Part shown: in pieces, positions 19,086 through 26,512 of the stretch | Layout: each line of letters opens with the position of its first letter | How positions within the stretch are numbered: position 1 is the first letter of the stretch | NCBI RefSeq assembly: GCF_014697545.1 | Contig: NZ_JACJSA010000002.1 | Span: forward strand, 434,001-498,000 | From: Oscillatoria sp. FACHB-1407 | GTDB lineage: Bacteria > Cyanobacteriota > Cyanobacteriia > Elainellales > Elainellaceae | Direction of reading: 5' to 3' | DNA length: 64,000 nucleotides | Position numbers and translations under genes: made by a program | Notes under the pieces: generated by a model | What the model was told of the DNA's origin: nothing | The model's database searches: none | Seen by the model: only the letters and a program-made list of their open reading frames with translations

Positions 19086-20588
19086 ATGCAGCTAGACCCT
19101 CCTTCCTACAAACAACGCAGGACGTTAAGCCTTAAAGCAAAATTAGCAGGTGCCATCCTGATAACGGTCAGTGCCACGGCTGCGATCGTCCATTTTCCCT
19201 GGATGTGGGCTTCAAGCAGAAACATTAATAGTATTGTGGATCAACTGAATGAGGCGATTACACGGCAAACGTCTCGCGAGGTGGGCAACATTTTTAGCAA
19301 TGTTCGATCGGCTCAAGTCTTGATCCAATCAACGTTTCTAAGTGGATCGGTTGACTTAAATGATGAAGATGCCCGAGAAGAGTTTTATCTCAATGTTTTA
19401 GAAGCAAATCCAAATTTTACCTGGGTACAGTTTGGCTATCCTAATGGCAATTATTTAGGCTTACAACGTAGGCAAGACGGCAGAATCAACATTATCAATC
19501 GACAATATAACCCCGAAGTAGACCAGGCTACCAAAATTGTTGAATCCTATGAACGGGTGGGTCAGAATCTGCGGTTGATTAGCACTGAAACAACACCAGA
19601 AAAATATTACGCCCCCCAGCGACCCTGGTATCAAGCTGCTATGAGATCCAGAGGGCAGCAAGCCTGGACGGATGTTTATGTATTTGCTACAGGCAGGATT
19701 CCGGGGATTGACTCAGCCACCACCCTGGAAGACCAGGGGGAGCTACTAGGGGTCATTAGCATTGCCTTTGACCTGAAACAGATTGCTACTTTTTTGACGC
19801 ACCTCCAAGGCGATCGCCCCGGTGCTATTTTTATTGTTAACTCCCGTGGAGAGTTAATTGCCTTTACCGATCCAACTGAGTTGGGATATACCCTCACTGG
19901 GCAAGACACCGCAGAATTGACGACTATTTCGGGATCCCAAAATCGCTATTTAAGATTTGCCTACCAGACCCTACAAACCAATCAAGTCCCTCTGAACCAA
20001 CTAACCTCCCGCTTTAGCGACATTTATTATGACCCCGAAACAGGGGAACGATTTTATATTTCGATCGCCCCTCTCGATCATCTAGATTGGTCAGTCGGTA
20101 CAGTTATTCCTGAGTCAAACTATTTAACAGAAATCAATCGCAACAAAAGAGTTTTATTTTTTGTTGTGTCAGGTTTCATTGTGGTGGCAGCAGGTACAGC
20201 GATGTTTTTAACTGACCGCTTTATCGCTCGCCCCGTTATGAATGTTGCTAAGGCAGCCGCCGATATTGAAGCTGAGAAATTTGAAATAGATAGTCTTGAT
20301 CAAGTTGCCAAACAAGATGATGAATTAGGGCAACTTGCTCGAGTGTTTCAGGCCATGGCGCGTGAGGTTTACGCCCGTGAACAACGATTAAAGCAAACCG
20401 TCCAGGAATTACGAATTGAAATTGACGAGGTCAAGCGTAAAAAGCAGGTCAACGAAATTGTTGAATCTGATTTCTTTCAAGATTTACAAGCAAAAGCTCG
20501 GCTAGCTCGCAATCGTTTAGGTAGCTCTTCACGACGCGAAATTGAGGATATTATCAAGCCTGAGTCGCTTGATTCTGACAATCTTTAA
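19086..20588 (+). CDS. Membrane sensor with Cache and HAMP domains, no output domain
   Basis: A 500-residue protein. Membrane segment one lies near residues 20-43. A periplasmic double-Cache-type sensor follows (~50-345: PNFTWVQFGYPNG, RPWYQAAM, GVISIAFDLKQI, YYDPETGERFYISIAP). Membrane segment two is FFVVSGFIVVAAGTAMFL (~357-374), then HAMP (~378-430) and a charged coiled coil to the end. No kinase, cyclase, GGDEF or methyl-accepting signature follows the HAMP. Such sensors usually pass a small-molecule signal to an output domain; here it must act through a partner or by protein contact. It is divergent from the SulP transporter, and an anion-sensing link is conceivable but inferred. Confidence 0.92.
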   Translation: MQLDPPSYKQRRTLSLKAKLAGAILITVSATAAIVHFPWMWASSRNINSIVDQLNEAITRQTSREVGNIFSNVRSAQVLIQSTFLSGSVDLNDEDAREEFYLNVLEANPNFTWVQFGYPNGNYLGLQRRQDGRINIINRQYNPEVDQATKIVESYERVGQNLRLISTETTPEKYYAPQRPWYQAAMRSRGQQAWTDVYVFATGRIPGIDSATTLEDQGELLGVISIAFDLKQIATFLTHLQGDRPGAIFIVNSRGELIAFTDPTELGYTLTGQDTAELTTISGSQNRYLRFAYQTLQTNQVPLNQLTSRFSDIYYDPETGERFYISIAPLDHLDWSVGTVIPESNYLTEINRNKRVLFFVVSGFIVVAAGTAMFLTDRFIARPVMNVAKAAADIEAEKFEIDSLDQVAKQDDELGQLARVFQAMAREVYAREQRLKQTVQELRIEIDEVKRKKQVNEIVESDFFQDLQAKARLARNRLGSSSRREIEDIIKPESLDSDNL

Positions 20589-20702
20589 CCCCTGGTCATG
20601 GGTTAACTCCAGCTAAGTACAACTCGTCGTAAATAAGGGTGGGAGTGCAGGGATGAAACTCCTGCTGGGGACACCGCCCCCACACCCCTGGTTTTATATC
20701 CC

Positions 20703-20796
20703 TAGCCACATTCGATGGGGCGGAGGCGAGTCAGGAAGCTTTCCCAGCATTGGATTTGAGCTATTGCCTTTGCCTTAAGCTTTCTGACCAAAGCTA
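20703..20796 (+). mobile_element. Miniature inverted-repeat element (about 94 bp), copy 1
   Basis: Begins TAGCC and ends AGCTA, with an internal inverted pair AGTCAGGAAGCTT / AAGCTTTCTGACC. It closely matches 53249-53343. It interrupts a repeat that is uninterrupted at 36328-36455; TATA flanks both sides, consistent with insertion at a TA-rich target. It has no coding capacity, so it would need a transposase supplied in trans. Confidence 0.7.
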
Positions 20797-20818
20797 TATT
20801 TCCAAACCCTATCTGTGA

Positions 20819-20913
20819 ATATAGCGATCCTAAATCGTTTGTGAAAGTGCCCGCCCAAAGGGCGGGCACTTTCACAAACAGCTTTTTTCACAAATCAAAT
20901 AGGATTGCTATAG
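20819..20913. repeat. Long inverted repeat with a perfect 19-bp GC-rich hairpin core
   Basis: Positions 20838-20856 and 20860-20878 are perfectly complementary over 19 bases with a 3-base loop (arms start TTTGTGAAAGTGCCC). Outer arms 20819-20837 and 20890-20913 (ATAGCGATCCTAAATCG and ATAGGATTGCTATAG) extend the symmetry. It may be a MITE-like element or a strong RNA structure. It lies well downstream of the Cache-HAMP gene. Confidence 0.8.
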
Positions 20914-20999
20914 CAGTATTAAGCATACTGGTGTGAAGGATAGGAAAAATACCTCTTAAGCAAGTCATGCGATAAAAATACTTCAGATAAGCTCTATTT

Positions 21000-21162
21000 A
21001 ACGTGAATTCGGGATAAGGATTTCGGCGGTTAAAACCGCCGCTATAAGAGCAAAACCGACCTGCGTCGGTTCGTCAAACCTTGATTTTCCGGAGTCCGCG
21101 TCGGCGGACTTCGCTCTAGTAGCCGCGAATTCGTTCGCCGGGCTCTTAAACCGAACTGACGT
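21000..21162 (+). repeat. Two adjacent dispersed repeats
   Basis: 21000-21092 is an intact copy of the GGCGGTT/AACCGCC repeat. It runs straight into 21088-21162, which matches 39146-39222 (TTCCGGAGTCCGCGTCGGCG, then CGAATT.GTTCGCC.GGCTC and CTGACGTT). The second unit contains the hairpin GTCCGCGTCGGCGGAC. Confidence 0.75.
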
Positions 21163-21200
21163 TATTTAGTTTACTGATTTAGTTTACAAAGGAGCTATCT

Positions 21201-21509
21201 ATGGCTGACATAACTAATACAAATACAGATGTAAATCAAACCTATGATGCAAAAGTTTTGGCGGAAGAAGTTGCTACTGGGGAAGAAAAAGTAGTTCCTT
21301 CTGTCAATGTAGAAGCTGATTATGAAGCCTCCAAACATTATAGTGAAGGGTCAGGAGATCCTGCTGAGGTAGAGCCTGCGATCGAGTCTCCGCTCACCTC
21401 ATCTGTAATGTCTCCTGAAGGAGACGAACCTTTTGAAACTGAACCGACTGGTGATCCAGCAGACTTCCGGGCAATGGCTCAAGAGGTCAATCCTCAACTC
21501 AAAGCTTAG
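21201..21509 (+). CDS. Small acidic, probably disordered protein
   Basis: A 102-residue protein very rich in Glu, Asp, Ser, Thr and Pro (for example EEVATGEEKVVPS, SPEGDEPFETEPTGDP) with no Cys, no Trp and no membrane segment; it is predicted to be unstructured and strongly acidic. It is real rather than fortuitous because a good ribosome-binding site (AAAGGAG) sits ten bases before the ATG and a strong terminator follows the stop codon. I do not recognise a family. Its place beside holin-like and YqaE-like genes, both often stress-linked, is suggestive only. Confidence 0.75.
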   Translation: MADITNTNTDVNQTYDAKVLAEEVATGEEKVVPSVNVEADYEASKHYSEGSGDPAEVEPAIESPLTSSVMSPEGDEPFETEPTGDPADFRAMAQEVNPQLKA

Positions 21510-21538
21510 AAAGCTGTGTGGCATTAGTTAACAGCTTC

Positions 21539-21571
21539 AAGCCTGGAACTTTAAAGTTCCAGGCTTATTTG
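21539..21571 (+). terminator. Rho-independent terminator after the acidic protein gene
   Basis: AAGCCTGGAACTTT at 21539 pairs perfectly with AAAGTTCCAGGCTT ending at 21566, followed by ATTTGTT. It lies 30 bases after the stop codon on the same strand. Confidence 0.8.
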
Positions 21572-21686
21572 TTGCACAACTATCGAGATTGACCACTGCT
21601 GTACGGGCGTTTCGTGAAACGCCCCTACGGGATTCATATATTGGATCAGCAATACCCATAATTGAAAATACAGCTTTAAACTTGAG

Positions 21687-21717
21687 AATCCCCGGAACCA
21701 TTAAGATTCCGGGGATT
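21687..21717 (-). terminator. Stem-loop, possible terminator of the holin-like gene
   Basis: AATCCCCGGAA (21687-21697) pairs with TTCCGGGGATT (21707-21717). It lies ~32 bases beyond the stop of the reverse-strand gene at 21749. The following T-run is weak, so termination is likely but unproven. Confidence 0.55.
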
Positions 21718-21748
21718 TGAAGCTTATTAACTATGAAGAAGTAACAAA

Positions 21749-22144
21749 CTAAACTTCAGGTTTGATTTCGGTAGAAGTCGTTCCAGTGTTGAGTTGAGGA
21801 TTCTTCTCAGCAAAGTAGCTATTCAGGAACGTATTTACAAAGGACAGGATGACTGGACCTAAAATGAATGCCAAGAATCCTCTGACACTAAATCCGGGAA
21901 CAAACAGAGAGGCTAACCAGAAGCAAAATCCGTTAACTACCAATGAAAACGCACCAAAGCTGGCAATGTTAAAGGGCAGTGACATCGTAGAGAGAACAGG
22001 GCGGATCGAAGAGTTAAGCAAACCAACTACAATAGCCGCGATAATTGCAGCGGGGAAGTTAGCGATATTGACTCCTGGAACCACTAAATCCACCACTAAT
22101 AAGCTGAGTGCTGTTGCAACTAGCGTCAACAGAGTTCCAACCAT
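21749..22144 (-). CDS. Phage-holin-family-4-like membrane protein (PF04020 type)
   Basis: A 131-residue protein with four predicted membrane segments (TLLTLVATALSLLVVDLVV, then AAIIAAIVVGLLNS, FGAFSLVVNGFCFWLASLF, FLAFILGPVILSFVNTFL). The spacing, the LNSSIRPVL motif and the polar tail fit the chromosomal phage-holin-superfamily IV group widespread in cyanobacteria and actinobacteria, whose function is unknown; this is not a prophage sign. The ATG at 22144 is chosen because TTTGGGGA lies just upstream; a start at 22171 would add nine residues. Confidence 0.87.
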   Translation of the reverse strand: MVGTLLTLVATALSLLVVDLVVPGVNIANFPAAIIAAIVVGLLNSSIRPVLSTMSLPFNIASFGAFSLVVNGFCFWLASLFVPGFSVRGFLAFILGPVILSFVNTFLNSYFAEKNPQLNTGTTSTEIKPEV

Positions 22145-22335
22145 AATTTTTCCCCAAAGTAAGATCAACAAAGTTTTCTAATTGATATTAATCCTCCAAC
22201 AGAAAACGCAATAAAACCTCTCCTCAGAGACAGATTCAACGCTGAGTTAGACGATGAACAGATAATTCCTATGAGGGAGGTTGATAGGCGAGGTTTTTGA
22301 AAGAATTAATATAAGTCTATTTAGGAAGAACAGAT

Positions 22336-22524
22336 ATGAAAATCCTGCGAATTCTTCTGGGCATTTTGGTGCCTCCTTTAGGAGTTTTTCTAACTTACGG
22401 TATCGGAACGCCTCTATTAATCAACATCGTTCTAACTCTTTTAGGTTGGCTTCCCGGCAGCATCCACGCAGTTTGGGCGATCGCCAAGCATTACGAACTG
22501 AACCATCAAGAAGGTCTTTTCTAA
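22336..22524 (+). CDS. YqaE/Pmp3 family membrane protein
   Basis: A 62-residue protein with two membrane hairpins typical of the Pmp3/YqaE/UPF0057 family: MKILRILLGILVPPLGVFL and NIVLTLLGWLPGSIHAVW, with the family's PPLGV and PG.IHA motifs. Family members are small plasma-membrane proteins induced by salt or cold stress and linked to membrane potential. The ATG at 22336 has TAGGAAGAAC upstream. It is followed by a stem-loop terminator at 22569. Confidence 0.9.
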   Translation: MKILRILLGILVPPLGVFLTYGIGTPLLINIVLTLLGWLPGSIHAVWAIAKHYELNHQEGLF

Positions 22525-22568
22525 GACAGGTTCATTCAACAAGTCTTTCTTCGTAGTCGGTGGTGGAT

Positions 22569-22607
22569 TATCAGTAGTCAGGGATTGTCTGGCTACTGAT
22601 ATTTCTT
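22569..22607 (+). terminator. Probable terminator of the YqaE-like gene
   Basis: ATCAGTAG (22570-22577) pairs with CTACTGAT (22593-22600), followed by ATTTCTTT. It lies 45 bases after the stop codon. Confidence 0.65.
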
Positions 22608-22648
22608 TATAGAGGGTGACCCTTTTACAAGAGGCTGAAAACTTTTGT

Positions 22649-23344
22649 TCAGGCGGTTTCCAAACTGTGTTCAATCAACTGACGGCACTCTTCAACGGGA
22701 GTGTTTTCTCGCATAGCCTGCACTAATTTTTCGTAGGTCGGTTGGTGGGATTGAATCAGTGTTTTGGCTTGCAAAATTCCCCACCGTTCCTTAAGTTCAG
22801 CTTCGGTGGGCGATCGCCGCAATTGTGACCACAGGATTCGCAGCGTTTGGCGATCGCCATTCCCGCCTTCAACGTTGCCGTAGGTTAATTGTTCAGCGGC
22901 AATGCCTGCCATCCAGACGGTGCAGTAGCGATCGATCAGTTGGTCAGATAGCCTGCCCTGCTCCAATTCAGCATCAAGTTCTTGAGAATCTACAACCACG
23001 CCACCCTGTCCGGGTTGTCCCTGGCGGAAGGCATCCCACGCGCTGAGGGTGTAGCCCGTAATCGGCAGATTGAGGAGATGGGCGGTGAGGAAGTGTCCTG
23101 CTTCGTGGTGCAGGACGCGATCGCGATGTTCTGGTGAAAAGTTTGCCAACCAATCCAACAGCAACGTTGCCCCTTTTCCCTGCCAACCCAGCGTGTCAAC
23201 CGTTGCCAGACCCAACAACCCAAAAGCGGCGATCGCAGGTACCGTTGGCGACAGATGTACCAGCGGCCCTACCAGGCTTAATAGCACAAAGGAAAAAATA
23301 GTAATCGCCGTCAAATTGAGACTAGTTTGACTCACGTGCAGCAT
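22649..23344 (-). CDS. ATPase-less FtsH-like (M41) zinc metalloprotease-related membrane protein
   Basis: A 231-residue protein with two N-terminal membrane segments (TAITIFSFVLLSLVGPLV, then AIAAFGLLGLATV) followed by an M41-like peptidase region. The zinc motif HHEAGHFLTAHLL is near residue 79, and GNVEGGNGDRQTL near 158 resembles the third-ligand segment of FtsH. There is no AAA+ ATPase. Such truncated relatives are conserved in cyanobacteria and often annotated as ATP-dependent Zn protease, a misleading name here. It overlaps the upstream vanY-like gene by 23 bases, so the two are likely co-transcribed. Substrate unknown. Confidence 0.85.
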   Translation of the reverse strand: MLHVSQTSLNLTAITIFSFVLLSLVGPLVHLSPTVPAIAAFGLLGLATVDTLGWQGKGATLLLDWLANFSPEHRDRVLHHEAGHFLTAHLLNLPITGYTLSAWDAFRQGQPGQGGVVVDSQELDAELEQGRLSDQLIDRYCTVWMAGIAAEQLTYGNVEGGNGDRQTLRILWSQLRRSPTEAELKERWGILQAKTLIQSHQPTYEKLVQAMRENTPVEECRQLIEHSLETA

Positions 23345-24143
23345 CTCCCGGAGATGGAAACAGGGTTCTCGCTTTGTAAAAGGTTTCTAGACTGGTGCGA
23401 TCGCCCACAAATCGCCAATGCCAGGGTTCATAACTTAACCCCTGAGGATTATTTTGAGGAAAAGACAGCTCAAAGTCAAAGCGTGCGGCATTTTGCTCTA
23501 GCCAACGAAACGCTGGAGTGGTTTCAAAGCTGACTTCTAAGTCGGTTTCAGAGCGGGTGCCATCGACAATATCAATGGCATAACCCGTGTGATGTTCACT
23601 GTAACCTGGAGGAGCACTAACCTCCGCCCGTTCAGTGGGGCGTTCTCCTTGTTGGCGGTGTTCAAAAAACACGCGCTCTTGATCGACCACTGAGCGAAAC
23701 CCAGATAGGGGAACGAGCACCACACCCTCACTACTAGCGGCGGCGGCCATCGCTGTAAACTGCTCTGCGGCTAGGCGGCGCAATCTTACCCGACCATCGG
23801 CAGTGATCGCCTCCAGCGTGTCAGGGGGAGCCTCTTCGTAGGGCAGGTGCCCTAATAAGGATGGAGTCGTCAGGGGAATGCCTGCCTTGATCAACGCGGG
23901 TTGTAAACCTGACTCATTGGCGGTTGCCACCGTGGCAGACGGGGCAGAGGTCAGCCAGGTTCTTACAAGGAAGCTCAAGAGCAGGGCGATCGCCAACCCC
24001 ACCATTGCCCAAAGCCAAAACCGTTGTCGTCTCGACGGGAGAGGAGGTTTGGGGTTAGCTGTCTCGCGGAGTGCCTCCGGAATGTCATCCAGAGGGGGAG
24101 TTGACAGTTTCGGTGTTTCTCCAGAAAGATCGGCGTTGCTCAC
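23322..24143 (-). CDS. D-alanyl-D-alanine carboxypeptidase, VanY/M15B family, membrane-anchored
   Basis: A 273-residue peptidoglycan peptidase. A Pro-rich cytoplasmic N-terminus is followed by one membrane anchor (LWAMVGLAIALLLSFLV, ~44-60), and the M15B domain (~115-265) sits in the periplasm. Zinc and catalytic motifs are visible: SGFRSVVDQ, YSEHHTGYAIDI and EPWHWRF. It should trim D-Ala from peptidoglycan stem peptides. It starts at GTG 24143 and overlaps the downstream protease gene by 23 bases. The start is reasonable because the membrane anchor needs this frame, although the ribosome-binding site is weak. Confidence 0.92.
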   Translation of the reverse strand: MSNADLSGETPKLSTPPLDDIPEALRETANPKPPLPSRRQRFWLWAMVGLAIALLLSFLVRTWLTSAPSATVATANESGLQPALIKAGIPLTTPSLLGHLPYEEAPPDTLEAITADGRVRLRRLAAEQFTAMAAAASSEGVVLVPLSGFRSVVDQERVFFEHRQQGERPTERAEVSAPPGYSEHHTGYAIDIVDGTRSETDLEVSFETTPAFRWLEQNAARFDFELSFPQNNPQGLSYEPWHWRFVGDRTSLETFYKARTLFPSPGDAARESN

Positions 24144-24226
24144 AACGGACTCCCTACTGCTATAGATCTCTTACAAGTTAGATTTTTGGATTGATTGAGT
24201 GCGATGCACCCACTTCAATCGAGAAG

Positions 24227-24320
24227 AACCTGAGTTCGGGATCAGGATTTTGGCGGTCGGAACCGCCGCTATCCAAACAAAACCAACTTGCGTTGGGGCT
24301 TAACCCAAATTGGCGTTAAA
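24227..24320 (+). repeat. Copy of the GGCGGTT/AACCGCC dispersed repeat
   Basis: Begins ACCTGAGTTCGGGATCAGGA, holds GGCGGTCGGAACCGCC and continues AAAACCAACTTGCGTTGG. It is more diverged than the copies at 13281 and 21000. The rest of the gap to 24568 contains short repeats (GGTGCAGGGTGCAG, GGACTTTATGCGTAG) but no gene. Confidence 0.7.
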
Positions 24321-24568
24321 AGAGGTCTTATGAACTCATGACATTAGTGATTGTAGTCTGGCGCAGACCATCTATGCCGCTACTGAGGGTCTACAAAATA
24401 GGTAGAGATACCGTATAGCAGGACTCCCAAACGTTAGGACGGGGTGCAGGGTGCAGCCCTTACATCCCTTGTCGTGGACTTTATGCGTAGCACTATACCC
24501 CTATTCCTAATGTCTATTCCTACAAATGGGTGTTGGAGCAAACAGGTTAGTTTTAAGGCTGAAGATCC

Positions 24569-25600
24569 ATGTCTACTTTAGGATTTAATCTCATCAAGCT
24601 ATATGTGCCCCTGGTGACATGGGTTGGTTTGGGAATTTTATTAGGGCGCGCGTTGCCTCAGACCGTTCCCCTCTATCTGGGTAAGTTTTTATTTTGGATT
24701 GGCGTTCCTATCAGCATTGTCACGTTTTTGCGGCAAGCGGATTTGTCTGGCTCTGTTTGGGTTGCTCCCGCCGTTGCCTGGACTGCCATGCTCACCTGCG
24801 CGACTTTAGCCTGGGGGTGGATTCAACTGCAACGTTATTTCAAACGACGACATCAACAACGTCCCCGACTGGGCAGTGCAGAGCCGATTTCCCAAAAGAA
24901 CCAGCCATCTGGCTGGCTCAATCAGCTCACTCCATGGCTGCAAGCCGATTGGAGTAGACCTGCTCAGGGTAGCTTTTTATTAGCCGCGATGGTAGGCAAC
25001 ACAGGCTACCTGGGCTATCCGGTCACACTTGCTTTGGTGGGACCACAATATTTCGCCTGGGCATTATTTTATGACACCTTAGGTAGCACGCTGGGAGCGT
25101 ATGGGTTAGGGGTGGCGATCGCCGCACGATTTGGGATGAGCACTCAAAACCACTGGCGATTGTTGCAGGCAATGATTAGCAACCCCGGCTTGTGGAGTTT
25201 CTTTGTAGGGTTGGGGTTCCGCTCGGTCGCGTTGCCCTCTGCCGTAGAACAAGGGCTGAGAGTCGCCGCCTGGGGAGTGATTGCCCTATCGTTGCTGTTG
25301 TTAGGGATGCGGCTGAGCCAGTTGACCTCCTGGCGCAATGTGCAACGTGCCTCCCTGAGCCTGGGCATCAAGATGTTGATCGTGCCCCTGTTGCTGGGAA
25401 TTGGCTTGTCCTATCTGGGCATTACAGGCGCACCACAGCTTGTGATCGTGCTGCAAATGGCAATGCCACCCGCCTTTGCGACACTGGTAATTGCAGAGGC
25501 ATACGACCTTGATCGGGATCTCACCGTCACCGCGCTAGCGATTGGGTCACTGGGTTTATTGACCTTGCTGCCTCTTTGGTTGTGGCTCTTTGCAACTTAA
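24569..25600 (+). CDS. AEC family transporter (auxin-efflux-carrier-like permease)
   Basis: A 343-residue integral membrane protein with about ten hydrophobic segments in two halves joined by a polar loop (~90-130). Its N-terminal pattern (LYVPLVTWVGLGILLGR, then FLFWIGVPISIVTFL) and the NTGYLGYP and QMAMPPAFATLVIAEAY motifs fit the AEC/MdcF permease family, which carries organic acids or related anions. Substrate is not predictable. The ATG at 24569 is preceded by TTAAGGCTGAAG. It is monocistronic. Confidence 0.88.
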   Translation: MSTLGFNLIKLYVPLVTWVGLGILLGRALPQTVPLYLGKFLFWIGVPISIVTFLRQADLSGSVWVAPAVAWTAMLTCATLAWGWIQLQRYFKRRHQQRPRLGSAEPISQKNQPSGWLNQLTPWLQADWSRPAQGSFLLAAMVGNTGYLGYPVTLALVGPQYFAWALFYDTLGSTLGAYGLGVAIAARFGMSTQNHWRLLQAMISNPGLWSFFVGLGFRSVALPSAVEQGLRVAAWGVIALSLLLLGMRLSQLTSWRNVQRASLSLGIKMLIVPLLLGIGLSYLGITGAPQLVIVLQMAMPPAFATLVIAEAYDLDRDLTVTALAIGSLGLLTLLPLWLWLFAT

Positions 25601-25720
25601 AGAATTTTGCTTTGAGGATGTGTTCTGTCTTGTGCAGAGGGGATGTAAGGAAATCGAACAATCATCTACAAATCAGCTTTTCAGCAGCCGTTTAAGCTCT
25701 ATTCTTTATTTCTCAATGCT

Positions 25721-26206
25721 CTAGCCAACCCAGTTCACGGCGTCATCTGAGGAATTAACGGGTGGTAAGGGCTTAGCAATGGGCACATCTCGACGGTTAT
25801 TTTGAGCAGCCGAATTAGCACCGTTTCCTTGAATCGAGGTTTGCTCAGATGCTCTAGCCGAGTCAGGGCGACGTTGAGTGACCTGACGCTGTTGTCTTAC
25901 TGTTTCCTGACCCTGATGCACGGTTTCTTGATAACGGCGTTCGTAAGCCCGACGCTCTGGAATCACGACCTTTTGCATCAGAAACTCGATCGTCTGCTCT
26001 TTGACCCAACCGCGGGCTGCAATGATTTCTCCCAATTGCATCCGAGTGCCTGTCATTTGCTCGGTCATTTTCTGGTCGTTCAGAGCCACATCTAACTGGG
26101 CGGTCGTTAGCAAACCTGCTTCAACCAGGTAGCTCCCCAACCGCTTCTTAATGCCAGTCAAGGTTGACACTGTTTGAACTCGATAGCGATCGCTCCTATC
26201 TCGCAT
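25721..26206 (-). CDS. Stand-alone MshEN-like protein (possible cyclic-di-GMP binder)
   Basis: A 161-residue protein whose first ~85 residues resemble the N-terminal domain of type II/IV secretion ATPases (GspE/PilB/MshE). Two tandem half-motifs are visible: RLGSYLVEAGLLTTAQL with an ALNDQ ending (~22-45), and a second QLGEIIAARGWVKEQ with an EFLMQK ending (~57-80). In MshE this arrangement binds cyclic-di-GMP; the first copy fits the consensus fully, and the second has Gln for the leading Arg. The remainder is a Gln/Arg-rich, probably disordered tail. No ATPase domain is present. A free-standing regulator of pili or motility is an inference. Confidence 0.75.
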   Translation of the reverse strand: MRDRSDRYRVQTVSTLTGIKKRLGSYLVEAGLLTTAQLDVALNDQKMTEQMTGTRMQLGEIIAARGWVKEQTIEFLMQKVVIPERRAYERRYQETVHQGQETVRQQRQVTQRRPDSARASEQTSIQGNGANSAAQNNRRDVPIAKPLPPVNSSDDAVNWVG

Positions 26207-26410
26207 GTTTCACTCCGCGAAGTCGTTTTCAGATAAGTTGAGGTAGATGAACAGGCATCGGAAGAAACGGTTATGACAGCCTGCTGATCTGCTCAGAGAC
26301 AGATTGACTGCAAGCAACAGTGAACGGTTGCACTGAACTCTATATCTCTACCGCTGGGCATAAATTAGTAAACAGTTGTAGAGATTTCACATAGTATAGC
26401 AACTGATTTA

Positions 26411-26438
26411 TAAAAACTTCACCGCTCCTTCTGGTGAA
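26411..26438 (-). terminator. Rho-independent terminator after the HAD gene
   Basis: On the reverse strand TTCACC pairs with GGTGAA, followed by GTTTTT. It lies ~75 bases after the stop at 26513 and would end the cobM-HAD transcript. Confidence 0.65.
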
Positions 26439-26512
26439 ACTTCGTAGAACCTCCTACATTACGTTGTCAGTCGATTCCTGAAATCCGCATAATCTGGGTT
26501 GCGGCTTGCCCC

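Larger units (their letters stand above)
20612..20914. repeat. Composite of nested dispersed repeats
   Basis: From 20612 (GTACAACTCGTCGTAAATAA) to about 20700 and again from 20797 to 20830 the sequence matches 36328-36455. The ~95 bases between are a separate element also found at 53249-53343, so one repeat seems inserted in another. The composite continues into a large inverted repeat at 20819-20913. Confidence 0.75.

Noticed and set aside
21749-22144. Holin-like gene as evidence of a prophage
   Set aside because: No other phage gene is near, and this holin-superfamily group is a common chromosomal family in cyanobacteria.
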